From the NCBI RefSeq assembly GCF_910592395.1, contig NC_088308.1, positions 7,703,001 through 7,767,000 on the forward strand: a stretch of DNA of 64,000 bases, given 5' to 3'. The position numbers and the translations under genes are program-made. This DNA is from Lineus longissimus. Its lineage: Eukaryota; Nemertea; Pilidiophora; Heteronemertea; Lineidae. The number at the start of each line of letters is the position of its first letter. The first letter of the stretch is position 1. Shown in pieces: positions 13,201-23,504 of the stretch. The notes under the pieces are model-generated. The model did not search any database and was not told the origin of the DNA. It worked only from the letters and a program-made list of their open reading frames with translations.

Positions 13201-16200
13201 GTACGAGTGCTGCCTGCGTGGTGAATGCATTGCTTACCTGTAGTGGTCGGACACTGTTCGGCAGTATGGTTGTTGCCTGGACTGGCTTGGTGTGCACATT
13301 GCTAACAAACATAGGTGACTTGGGGGTGGTAGCTGGAGATTTGGTAGGTGTGTTATGCACAGCTGCATAAGAAGCAGCAGCTGCAGCCGCCGCAGCTTTA
13401 GCATGAGCTGCCTTAGCCTGAAAGCAAAATGAATATCATGTGATATCGTCATAAAAAACATCTCCCCGATTTGGTACCTACATGTGCGCAGAAAGTTTTA
13501 AGAGATTAGGTTCTGGATGCATAATTATTGCCCAGCTGGGTAAACTGAAATTCTGTTGGTTTTCAATTGTGACCACACGAATCATCATCATCACTATGAT
13601 CATAAAAAATATCACATTAATGAGCGAGGGTGTATCATTATGATATCCGCTAAAAAAAAAGATGCATTCAATCGTCCTGACAGCCAAGTGGGCACAGCTT
13701 GTGTAAATTGTGTGCATCATTATCATGCATTACTACATACAAGGATAACATCGGTGTCAGCGAATCTGAGTGCAAAACTGTGCAGCTTTAAACAGGTAAC
13801 ATCCGTTCCCAGGGAACGAGTGAATGGGTACTGCCCAATAGGGGGGTCACCTGTACATGTAGTAATAATGCAATGCACTACATGCACTACTAGGACTCCC
13901 CGTCTGGCCAATGGTTTTGCCCGTCTGGTCTAATACCTTTAAAGGGCGTCTCGTGGCTGGAGCTTCGTCAGTCAGATTAAGTAACACAAAGTTGCCAATA
14001 GGGGTCTCTCCTCTCTCGCAGTACATTGAACCCTCTCAGTTCCTGCCTATAGTGCCCCTTTAAACCTTCATCCTCTTACCTTATCATTCTTCAAGGCCTT
14101 CCTTTTCCGATCTTTGCGCTGAAGTGCGATGTTCAATTCCAGAATCTTCTTCTGGAGTTCGCTTGCCTGCGACTTCCATGCCTCGTTGCTCGCCTGGAGC
14201 TCGCTGACGCGCTTCCTCAGGGGCGCCACCACAGAATCGATCTCTCGCATGAGACACTGGTTGAGCTTGATTCGAATTAGCTCACCAAATGCCTGGAAGA
14301 AAACCGATATGAATTTTAACGAGAACATTTGGTTTCGTGAAGAAGTCAATTGACAACTAACTAGGCTGGCAGGCATAAGTCTGAAAATTTTCTACCAGAA
14401 TTAAGAATTAATCATCAGTCAGATCATAAGTGGTATCAACCAACATGACACCTGGAAACTAAATGAAGTTTAGAACCAAACTGAAGTTGGCTTCTTATTT
14501 CCATGTTTTATTCCAAGTTCTTTATTGCTATTAATAATGGACTGTAGCCCCTTGCAATCAAAAACTGACCCTGCCCTAACATTCATAATTGGGAATAGTT
14601 CAAAATCCTAAGAAGGGATAAGAAATAAATAGCCAGAGAAGGCCAGATCTGCACACATATTAGTACGTCCAAACTCTTAAAGATGGTAGCACTAACCAGA
14701 CAAATTGTGAGGGGACTGGGCCTACCAGGAAAGTCAAAGTTTCATTGCTGATGAACAGAGTCAATGTTTCATCTTAACAAAACACACTACCACCAGTGAA
14801 CTCTTTAATATGGTCCCTTTGACTCACACATATTTCTAACATACATGTATTTCTATTTCACCAATTGAAACCACAATACTAAGTACACTAAGACTATTTT
14901 CTACAAAGCCTTTGATTATATGACAATTCACCACAACTTACTTTGTCAGTAATCAACTTCTTATTGCCATCACACACCGGCTTTATTGCATCCTTGGTCG
15001 GTGCAGCATATGGCAAGCAGACAACCGAATCTGGAGTCGACGCCCGACTGGATCTCTCAACTACTGCATCCGTTTCTGTTTCTCGTTTGGTCCTCTTTAC
15101 CGTGGATCCAGTCGTGGCATCATCAGCATCTGATCTTGGTATGGCACGTTTACGTGACAACGTATCCCGGGCGTCCTCAAAAGATTTCATAATCGCCGAC
15201 GCGGATCGAGTCGCCTCGTTTTTCACACCCGGTTCAATGTCATCTAATGAGATCTCCATAACTTCATAGTCGCTATCAACATCCTCTACCAGTTTCTTCT
15301 TTGCAACATCTGGGGCTATTTTCGCCTTTAGCTCCTCCGCTGCTGTCAAGGGTGCTGAAGGGGTGACCACTTCTACTTTAGGGATGTCAAGATTGTCAGA
15401 ACTTTGCCCCATCTTTTCTTCAACCTTTGATTCAGAGGGGGGTGGTTCACTGGTTTTTGCGGATTCCACCGACTGTCTGGTTGGTAGCACCTTTTCCTCA
15501 CTTCGCGCATCCTCATCCTCGAGCAAGACAACAACCGAGGAGTCATTCTCCTTAACAACTGACGCGTCTTTCTGGTCTACGGTCTTGGATTGGTCCTCAT
15601 GATCTGACTCGTTCAGAAGACTGGCATCAGGCTCAACTGAAACAATATGGAGATAAAATTTGAAGTCGGAAATGCAAGATGTAAAAGGAAAGTTACATAC
15701 TTTGACCATCGTTTCTTCAAGTTGCTTCAAATAGCAGACAACACAGACAAAGATTGCCATTGTTGAACAATTCTGCTGCTGAGTTTGCCGCTTTGAATTA
15801 TGGGACTGCCAACAACAAAACATGTTGGTACCAACCCAGTTTGAGAGATTTGAGAATGCAATCCCATAATTCTGTGCACCAAATAACAGTCTACTTCAAC
15901 CAACCTCATTGGTAGGCGATGTTTGCATAATGGAGGCTGCGCTGGAACAAGAAGTCAAGGCACTCACCTCCCTCAGCTTGTTTGTCCGAGTCGAGCTCCA
16001 TCAACAGTTCATCTTCGTTGATCTCCTCGTCGTCTGCCTCTTTCCTGGTAGCAGACGTCACGCCAGGCCTCTCATCCTCGTCCAGCAACGATTCAGGAAT
16101 ATCCTCACAGGCGTCGAAACCAGTATTGGCATCTTTATCACAGTTAGTTACATTTGAATTTTTGGCTGCCTCGGATTTTGTGCCTTGATCAGGAGCACCG

Positions 16201-17240
16201 AGAAGTTTTGAGTCAAGATCAGAATCTATTTTCTTGGATTCTTTAGCTGCCTCCGATTTCATCTCTTGATCAGTATTATCAAGCAGTTTAGAATCAGGAT
16301 TGGAGACCATTTTTTTAACAGGTTTGTCTTCTGCATCATGAAACATATCGTCTGCTTCCTCCACAGGAGGTGTTGTGGTTCCAAATGGCATTGAAAAACT
16401 TGAATTGCTGCCAACACTACTCAGTTTCACACTTTCCACAGCTTTCTTCACGAGTTCACTTACAGATGTTTTTAAACCACCACGAATACTCAGACTATTC
16501 TTATTTTCACCTTCCCTTTTTTGAGAGTTCGCATCCGTTTTTTCACCCACAGTGAGCTCTTCATCAGATTTTATCTGCTTAGTCTTAGTGACTTCTAGTT
16601 CTACTTCAAAGTTAGCATCAACAGTATTCTTTACATTACCATTTTTCAAATTTGAATCAATTCCATCAGAGTCAGCTTGTTCTCTTTGCTCAATTTTTGA
16701 TTCTTCCTCCTTTTTAGCAGTGGATTCCACGTTTTCAGTTTTGGTCGCTTGGTTACAGTTGCTATGGTCACCGTTACCATGGTCTCCATTGATGCTAGGA
16801 GCTTTTTCCTTATCCACTTCCATTGACTGGGGTTCATTCTTCTCATCCTTCGCCTTGACATTGGATTCAACACATTTCACCGCACCCTCGACATCACGAC
16901 TACCACCGTTGTCCCCATTACCAGCCTCTCCCGGACCACACAATTTAGTCTCACCTTTTGCTACTTTGCTATGGCCATTTGTCTCAGCAACTGCCACAGG
17001 CTCATCAGAATTATTCACATCCTCCTTTAGAATATCCTTCGTTTTCCCATCTCCAGAGGAATCCAATTTCAAACCGGCACCTAAATCGTTCTTATCAGAA
17101 TTCTTCCTACAAATCCCGACTTCGTGTTTCAAAAGATTTACAACTTCATCCTTCATGCTCGAGAATGAATGGTTTGCGTCACCATTCAGGGGAGTCTCAT
17201 CGGGTCTCATGGTCACAACGGCCGTGCTGCCACCACTCAT
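10259..17240 (-). CDS. ATF7IP: Activating transcription factor 7-interacting protein (ATF7IP/MCAF1), complete, 8 coding exons
   Basis: Family knowledge: ATF7IP is a nuclear cofactor that stabilises and recruits the H3K9 methyltransferase SETDB1 for heterochromatin silencing. Coding exons on the minus strand: 17240-15968, 15636-14942, 14292-14080, 13417-13238, 12800-11883, 11490-11364, 11076-10958 and 10420-10259. Every junction has GT-AG ends and matching phase, giving 1228 residues, close to the vertebrate protein. Residues 1-656 are acidic, Ser/Lys/Glu-rich and mostly disordered. Residues 657-727 form a helical coiled coil, the region corresponding to the SETDB1-binding segment. A SUMO-interacting motif, VDLTDDDD, lies near 948 in a Gln/Pro/Thr-rich part. 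A C-terminal fibronectin type III domain (about 1127-1226) carries [28 protein letters not shown] and YHFAVRAID, which is diagnostic. I chose the ATG at 17240 because the open frame further upstream starts only with TTG. A possible 5'UTR splice acceptor lies near 17308. Exon 4 begins with an Ala-rich tract. Confidence 0.93.
12838..13310 (-). repeat. 69-bp minisatellite spanning the exon 4 end and intron 4 of ATF7IP
   Basis: Six to seven 69-bp units. The first (about 13310-13238) is the last 23 codons of exon 4 and ends at the functional donor CTACAG/GTAAGC. Downstream units repeat the same segment, but the donor position reads CTAGAG/TTAGGC, so the GT is lost. The unit is a multiple of three and free of stops, producing a long spurious open frame through the intron. 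Intron 4 is 437 bp, so its retention would shift the frame in exon 5. Confidence 0.85.
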
Positions 17241-17518
17241 TCTGAAACTCAACTCAACACGTGGCACCTCCCACACATTCAAACGCTTAGGACTTGGCTT
17301 AGATTATCTGAAAGTACAGTTGAACACAGGCACGTTAATATCAGGAAAGATTAATCAATATCATTGATGCGAGGGTGAAGTGTCATTGTCTAAAAACATG
17401 TTTTAGCCAAACAGATATGGATTTGACATTGGTAACCAGCTTAAGTCAAAGTGCCAAATTGCTTCCAGGAGCTGTCAAGAGAATATTGTTCCGGGAGCTG
17501 TAAAGAGAAGATGCTTCT

Positions 17519-19934
17519 GATGTCTGGTGGACAATTCAAACAAGGTTAGAGCCAGTATCCAGAGCAAAATTATTGCTAATTAAACTGCAGACGTCTGGTG
17601 GACAATTCAAACAAGGTTAGAGCCAGTATCCAGAGCAAAATTATTGCTTATTAAACTGCAGACGTCTGGTGGACAATTCAAACAAGGTTAGAACCAGTAT
17701 CCAGAGCAAAATTATTGCTAATTAAACTGCAGACGTCTGGTGGACAGTGCAAACAAGATTTAAACAAGTATCCAGAGCAACCTTATTGCTATTAAAACTG
17801 CAGACGTCTGGTGGACAATTCAAACAAGATTTGAACCAGTATCCAGAGCAACCATATTGCTATTAAAACTGCAGATGTCTGGTGGACAATTCAAACAAGA
17901 TTAGAACCAGTATCCAGAACAAAATTATTGCTAATTAAACTGCAGACGTCTGGTGGACAATTCAAACAAGATTAGAACCAGTATCCAGAGCAACCTTATT
18001 GCTATTAAAACTGCAGACGTCTGGTGGACAATTCCAACAAGATCAGAGCCAGTATCCAGAGCAACCTAATTGTTATTTAACTGCAGACGTCTGGTGGACA
18101 ATTCAAACAAGATTAGAACCAGTATCCAGAGCAACCTAATTGTTATTTAACTGCAGACGTCTAGTGGACAATTCAAACAAGATTAGAACCAGTATCCAGA
18201 GCAACCTAATTGTTATTCAACTGCAGACGTCAGGTGGACAATTCAAACAAGATTAGAACCAGTATCCAGGGCAACCTAATTGTTATTTAACTGCAGACGT
18301 CTGGTGGACAATTCAAACAAGATTAGAACCAGTATCCAGAGCAACCTAATTGTTATTTAACTGCAGACGTCAGGTGGACAATTCAAACAAGATTAGAACC
18401 AGTATCCAGAGCAACCTAATTGTTATTTAACTGCAGACGTCTGGTGGACAATTCAAACAAGATTAGAACCAGTATCCAGAGCAACCTTATTGTTATTCAA
18501 CTGCAGACGTCTGGTGGACAATTCAAACAAGATTAAAACCAGTATCCAGAGCAACCTAATTGTTATTCGACTGCAGACGTCTTGTGGACAGTTCAAACAA
18601 GATTAGAACCAGTATCCAGAGCAACCTAATTGTTATTTAACTGCAGACGTCTGGTGGACAATTCAAACAAGATTAGAACCAGTATCCAGAGCAACCTAAT
18701 TGTTATTTAACTGCAGACGTCTGGTGGACAATTCAAACAAGATTAGAACCAGTATCCAGAGCAACCTTATTGTTATTAAACTGCAGACGTCTAGTGGACA
18801 ATTCAAACAAGATTAGAACCAGTATCCAGAGCAACCATATTGCTTTTAAACTGCAGACGTCTGGTGGACAATTCAAACAAGATTAGAACCAGTATCCAGA
18901 GCAACCATATTGCTATTAAACTGCAGATGTCTGGTAGACAATTCAAACAAGATTAGAACCAGTATCCAGAGCAACCTTATTGCTATTAAACTGCAGATGT
19001 CTGGTAGACAATTCAAACAAGATTAGAACCAGTATCCAGAGCAACCTTATTGCTATTAAACTGCAGACGTCTGGTGGACAATTCCAACAGGATTAGAACC
19101 AGTATCCAGAGCAACCTAATTGTTATTTAACTGCAGACGTCTGGTGGACAATTCAAACAAGATTGGAACCAATATCCAGAGCAACCTTATTGCTATTAAA
19201 CTGCAGACGTCTGGTGGACAATTCAAACAAGATTAGAACCAGTATCCAGAGCAACCTTATTGTTATTTAACTGCAGATGTCTGGTGGACAATTCAAACAA
19301 GATTAGAACCAGTATCCAGAGCAACCTTATTGCTATTAAACTGCAGATGTCTGGTGGACAATTCAAACAAGATTAGAACCAGTATCCAGAGCAACCTTAT
19401 TGCTATTCAACTGCAGACGTCTGGTGGACAGTTCAAACAAGATTAGAACCAGTATCCAGAGCAACCTTATTGCTATTAAACTGCAGACGTCTGGTGGACA
19501 ATTCCAACAGGATTAGAACCAGTATCCAGAGCAACCTAATTGTTATTTAACTGCAGACGTCTAGTGGACAATTCAAACAAGATTAGAACCAGTATCCAGA
19601 GCAACCTAATTGTTATTCAACTGCAGACGTCAGGTGGACAATTCAAACAAGATTAGAACCAGTATCCAGGGCAACCTAATTGTTATTTAACTGCAGACGT
19701 CTGGTGGACAATTCAAACAAGATTAGAACCAGTATCCAGAGCAACCTTATTGTTATTTAACTGCAGATGTCTGGTGGACAATTCAAACAAGATTAGAACC
19801 AGTATCCAGAGCAACCTTATTGCTATTAAACTGCAGATGTCTGGTAGACAATTCAAACAAGATTAGAACCAGTATCCAGAGCAACCTTATTGCTATTCAA
19901 CTGCAGACGTCTGGTGGACAGTTCAAACAAGATT
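17519..19934. repeat. 70-bp minisatellite, about 34 copies, with higher-order blocks
   Basis: The unit reads CTGCAGACGTCTGGTGGACA, ATTCAAACAAGATTAGAACC, AGTATCCAGAGCAACCTAAT, TGTTATTTAA. Marker variants recur at whole multiples of 70. The CTAGTGG and CCAGGGCAACC variants at 18161 and 18270 return at 19561 and 19670, exactly 1400 bp later. The ATTCCAACAGG variant near 19081 returns 420 bp later. The array therefore grew partly by copying multi-unit blocks. It starts just upstream of ATF7IP (about 280 bp from its start codon). Confidence 0.95.
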
Positions 19935-21170
19935 TGAATGAAATGGCCAGGGCCATTGTGCTCACCTCATGTGGAGGAAAGATGGATAAAGAGCATGGTA
20001 AATTGTCATGTAGTGTTAGGTTTGATGTAGGTCCAAGCAATTACAAATTTCCCCAAAATTGCCAATTTACAGTACATTTGACCTCTGTGACCTTGAAAAG
20101 TAGGTCAAATCAAAAAAGGTCCGGGTGACACATTGGGTGATATGAATAAAGACTAGCAAATGCTTTTACTCCGCTTTTGTACAGGAAGGCCTAGTGTAAA
20201 TGTACATGGAGATTTAGATAAAAGCATTTGCTAGTCTTTATTCATATCACCCATTGAATGGTTGTGAGAATTAGATGTACTTATGATATAAAATTGGTGC
20301 CAATCGGGCAAGTAATTACTAGGAATAATGGCATTTTGAAGAATTTAGGATTTGGCCCCCTCCCTGGAGGCCAAACGGCAAATCAGATCGCACCATACTT
20401 CAGTACCTGAGATAACCTGACCAAGGGGTACATGTGTACTTAATTTGTGATCAATAGTCATTGCAGTTAAGAAACGTGCCATAGTTACGGCCTGACGCCC
20501 AATTTACGCCATTTGACCTCTGTGACCTTGACAAGAAGGTCAAATCAAAAACCTGTGTGACGTATACTGTATGGTGGTTAGATGTACCCATGATATCAAA
20601 TTGGTGGCAATCGGGCAAGAAGTTAAGGAATAATCATATTTTTAAGGTTTTTGGATTTTGCCCCCTGGTGGTCAAGTGGTGAATCATATTGGACCAAACT
20701 TCGGTCCCTGAGATCACCTGACTAAGGGGTAAATGTATACCAAATTTGGGATCAATAGTCATTGCAGTTAAGAAACGTGCCATAGTTACAGCCTGACGGC
20801 CAATTTACACCATTTGACCTCTGTGACCTTGAAAAGTAGGTCAAATCAAAAACCCGTATGATATGTGATGTATCCTTGCTAGGAGTACCTACCATAAATT
20901 CTTTATTGAAAACGGATCATTAATAAGAGACATATCACACTTTTTATGGTTTAAGTTTTGGCCCTCTGGTGGCCAAGTCATGAACCAGACCGGACCGAAA
21001 TTCAGTGTCAGAGTACCTCTGACCTAGGGGGTCATGTGTACAAAGTTTCAAGTTCATAGCACAAGCGGTTAAGAAACGTGCCACACAGGATACGGACGAC
21101 GACGACGACGACGACAACGACGACGACGACGGACACAGGGCTATCGTATAGACTCCCCTAACGGTGAGCC
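19935..21170. mobile_element. Non-autonomous element inserted in the 70-bp array
   Basis: The array is interrupted inside a unit (…CAAACAAGATT / AACCAGTATCC…). The insert starts GAATGAAATGGCCAGGGCCA followed by GTGCTCACCT. It ends in a GACGACGAC-rich tract, CTATCGTATAGACTCCCC and GGTGAGCC. GCTCACC and GGTGAGC are inverted at the two ends. Internally it has three diverged repeats of a roughly 300-bp module (TTTGACCTCTGTGACCTTGA … AAGAAACGTGCCA). There is no protein-coding frame, so it must be mobilised in trans. A relative lies at 42497-43535 and a more diverged one at about 21411-22200. Confidence 0.75.
20135..20252. mobile_element. 118-bp MITE nested in the larger element
   Basis: Terminal inverted repeats of about 34 bp: GGGTGATATGAATAAAGACT at one end and AGTCTTTATTCATATCACCC at the other. 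The short centre carries TGTACAGGAAGGCC and GTAAATGTACATGGAG. Identical-length relatives lie at 53213-53330 and 57965-58082. The flanks show at most a three-base ATT repeat, so the target-site duplication is unclear. Confidence 0.85.
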
Positions 21171-21410
21171 AACCAGTATCCAGAGCAACCTAATTGTTAT
21201 TTAATTGCAGACGTCTGGTGGACAATTCAAACAAGATTAGAGCCAGTATCCAGAGCAATCTTATTGTTATTTAACTGCAGACGTCAGGTGGACAATTCAA
21301 ACAAGATTAGAACCAGTATCCAGAGCAACCTTATTGTTATTTAACTGCAGACGTCTGGTGGACAATTCAAACAAGATTAGAACCAGTATCCATAGCAACC
21401 TGATTGCTCC
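21171..21410. repeat. Continuation of the 70-bp minisatellite after the insertion
   Basis: Just over three further units of the 17519-19934 array resume in the same phase immediately after the inserted element. This shows that the insertion split a pre-existing array. Confidence 0.92.
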
Positions 21411-22517
21411 AATTTATGCCATTTGACCTCCAGGACCATTAAAAAGTGTTTATAATAAAATGTCACATAAAATGTCAAATACATCCCTCTGACTGTAATT
21501 AGATGTACCCACAACAAAAAATTATTTGTAATTCGGCCCAAGTCAAAGAAACAATATATTGTAAATAGCACTTTTCAGGTTTTCAGATATATGACATCAC
21601 ACAGCCCTGATGCGGTCTGCTTTTAGTTGTCCCATGGCTGCCACCAACATTTTGCATGGGAAACCTTTTCTCCCAAAGTCATCATTTTTCATAGATGTCG
21701 TGGTCGGAGTGAAGTACTGGATGGGTTAAAACAGCGGGACAGGATGTTAAGATTCATTTGAAATCGGTTTAATGCAGTTTTTGTAAAAACTTCACACATG
21801 AAAGTGATATGTAAAGTTTCTGGAAGTCGATATAAAGCATGCTACCGTTCAGAAAAAATCGTTGTACCACTTCTGTTTTCCAGTCCCGGCCCAGGTGGCC
21901 AAGTCAAGAATCACATTGGTATGAAGCTTAATCTTTGAGGCCATCTGAACAAGGGCTACATATATAACTATAGTTTCTGCTCTATAGCTGACAGGCTAGA
22001 ATGCGAAATCCATGATGACCGCCTGGTGGCCATTAAAAATTATTCAATATTGCATCGAAAATGGCTAACCCCAACAACACCCCACCAATTCCTTTACCCC
22101 TCCAAAACTCATTCCGCACTACTGAACTGATGTACTCGCTCAGTGTGATTTTTTTTAAATGCTCAAACAGCCAAACAGTTATGAAACGTGCTCTCCGACA
22201 ATGAATGATTGTGAAGCATTGGGTCTCAAGTACTCCCCGCCCTCTTTAGTCAGTAACCAATAGAGTATTTCTAGTTCTACAACGTCAAGTTAGATGTCAG
22301 TACTTCCCCATGACTGCACCTGCTTTGTTCACCAAATGCACACTAAACTTGAGACCCGAAGCCATTTGTAACCTTCCCTTAGGGAGCCCCATTGAACTAT
22401 TCTACACGCTGAATGCAGTGCAACAAACAGCCGCTGTGCCGTGTGTTCAATAGGTGGGGCTGACTGTCAATGTATTCTGCTTCTGAGTATGGCTGAATAC
22501 ACTGTTCAGTGGGATAC
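21411..22517. other. Diverged non-autonomous element remnant and unique sequence
   Basis: The stretch opens with CCAATTTATGCCATTTGACC and later shows TTAGATGTACCCACAA and GAAACGTGCTCTCCGACAA, recalling the internal modules of the element at 19935-21170. No gene seen. Confidence 0.45.
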
Positions 22518-23504
22518 CTATGGCAAGCCAAAGTGGAATTTATTCAAGACATTAGAATTACCATTCGAGAAGTTAAATATAAGTTCAAGAAGGAAATATA
22601 TGTTCAAGACTAAAATATGTTCAACCTTGAATCAAATGTTTTCAACCTTGAATAAAATATGTTCAACCTTGAATAAAATATGTTCAACCTTGAATAAAAT
22701 ATGTTCAACCTTGAATAAAATATGTCCAACCTTGAACAAAATATATTCAACCTTGAACAAAATATATTCAAGACTCACGTGACCATATTCAAGACGCACG
22801 TGACCACAAAATTGATGACGTAGAGCGTAGAATCTGTGGTACTTCTGATGCGTTCTGTTTCACGACATGATTGATTGCCTGTATAGCCTAAACACTCAAA
22901 CATGTCAAAAGACAACGAGAATCCGATACAGTGGTGTCGGCCTTAAGAATGAAAGGTGAGAGGCATTGCGCATTTTGAACCTATAATTTGCCTGATATGT
23001 CTGTGAAACATGTATCGACTCTGACATTCACTCGGCATCCATGTCATGATGTGTAGGATTACAGTACATGTCAGGTGTAGGCGGCTAGGTACGTGTACAA
23101 CCATGTGTCAAAACCTCGTGCGAACAATTCGAGCTCCGAAACGCAACACAAGTACCATGGGTTCGGGAAAGTCCGGACGCGGGTTCGGGAACGTCCGTAA
23201 AGCATCAAAACATGAGCAACTACGTCATCAATTTTGTGGTCACGTGCGTCTTGAATATGGTCACGTGAGTCTTGAATATATTTTGTTCAAGGTTGAATAT
23301 ATTTTGTTCAAGGTTGGACATATTTTATTCAAGGTTGAACATATTTTATTCAAGGTTGAACATATTTTATTCAAGGTTGAAAACATTTGATTCAAGGTTG
23401 AACATATTTTAGTCTTGAACATATATTTCCTTTTTGAACTTATATTTAACTTCTTGAATGGTAATTCTAAAGTCTTGAATAAATTCCGCTTTGGCTTGCC
23501 ATAG
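22518..23504. mobile_element. Fold-back element with about 300-bp inverted arms
   Basis: The left arm is 22518-22823 and the right arm 23220-23504, inverted relative to each other, starting CTATGGCAAGCCAAAG and ending GATGACGTAG. Each arm contains a run of 21-bp units (TTCAACCTTGAATAAAATATG). The left arm has one more unit than the right. Unit variants such as GTCCAACC appear in the same relative order in both arms. The central 396 bp (22824-23219) have no recognisable gene. The open frames in the arms come from the in-frame 21-bp repeats. Confidence 0.88.

Noticed and set aside
12792..13370. 192-residue plus-strand and 244-residue minus-strand frames
   Set aside because: Both come from the 69-bp in-frame minisatellite in ATF7IP intron 4. 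The minus frame runs from exon 4 into exon 5 in the wrong phase.
16552..17367. 271-residue plus-strand frame rich in Ser, Pro and Phe
   Set aside because: Antisense shadow of the acidic first coding exon of ATF7IP.
17519..19934. CRISPR-like regular array
   Set aside because: Units are contiguous 70-bp repeats without unique spacers, in a eukaryotic genome.
22441..22782. 113-residue frame with repeated CSTLNKI units, and similar frames at 23046-23557
   Set aside because: They arise from the 21-bp repeats in both arms of the fold-back element.
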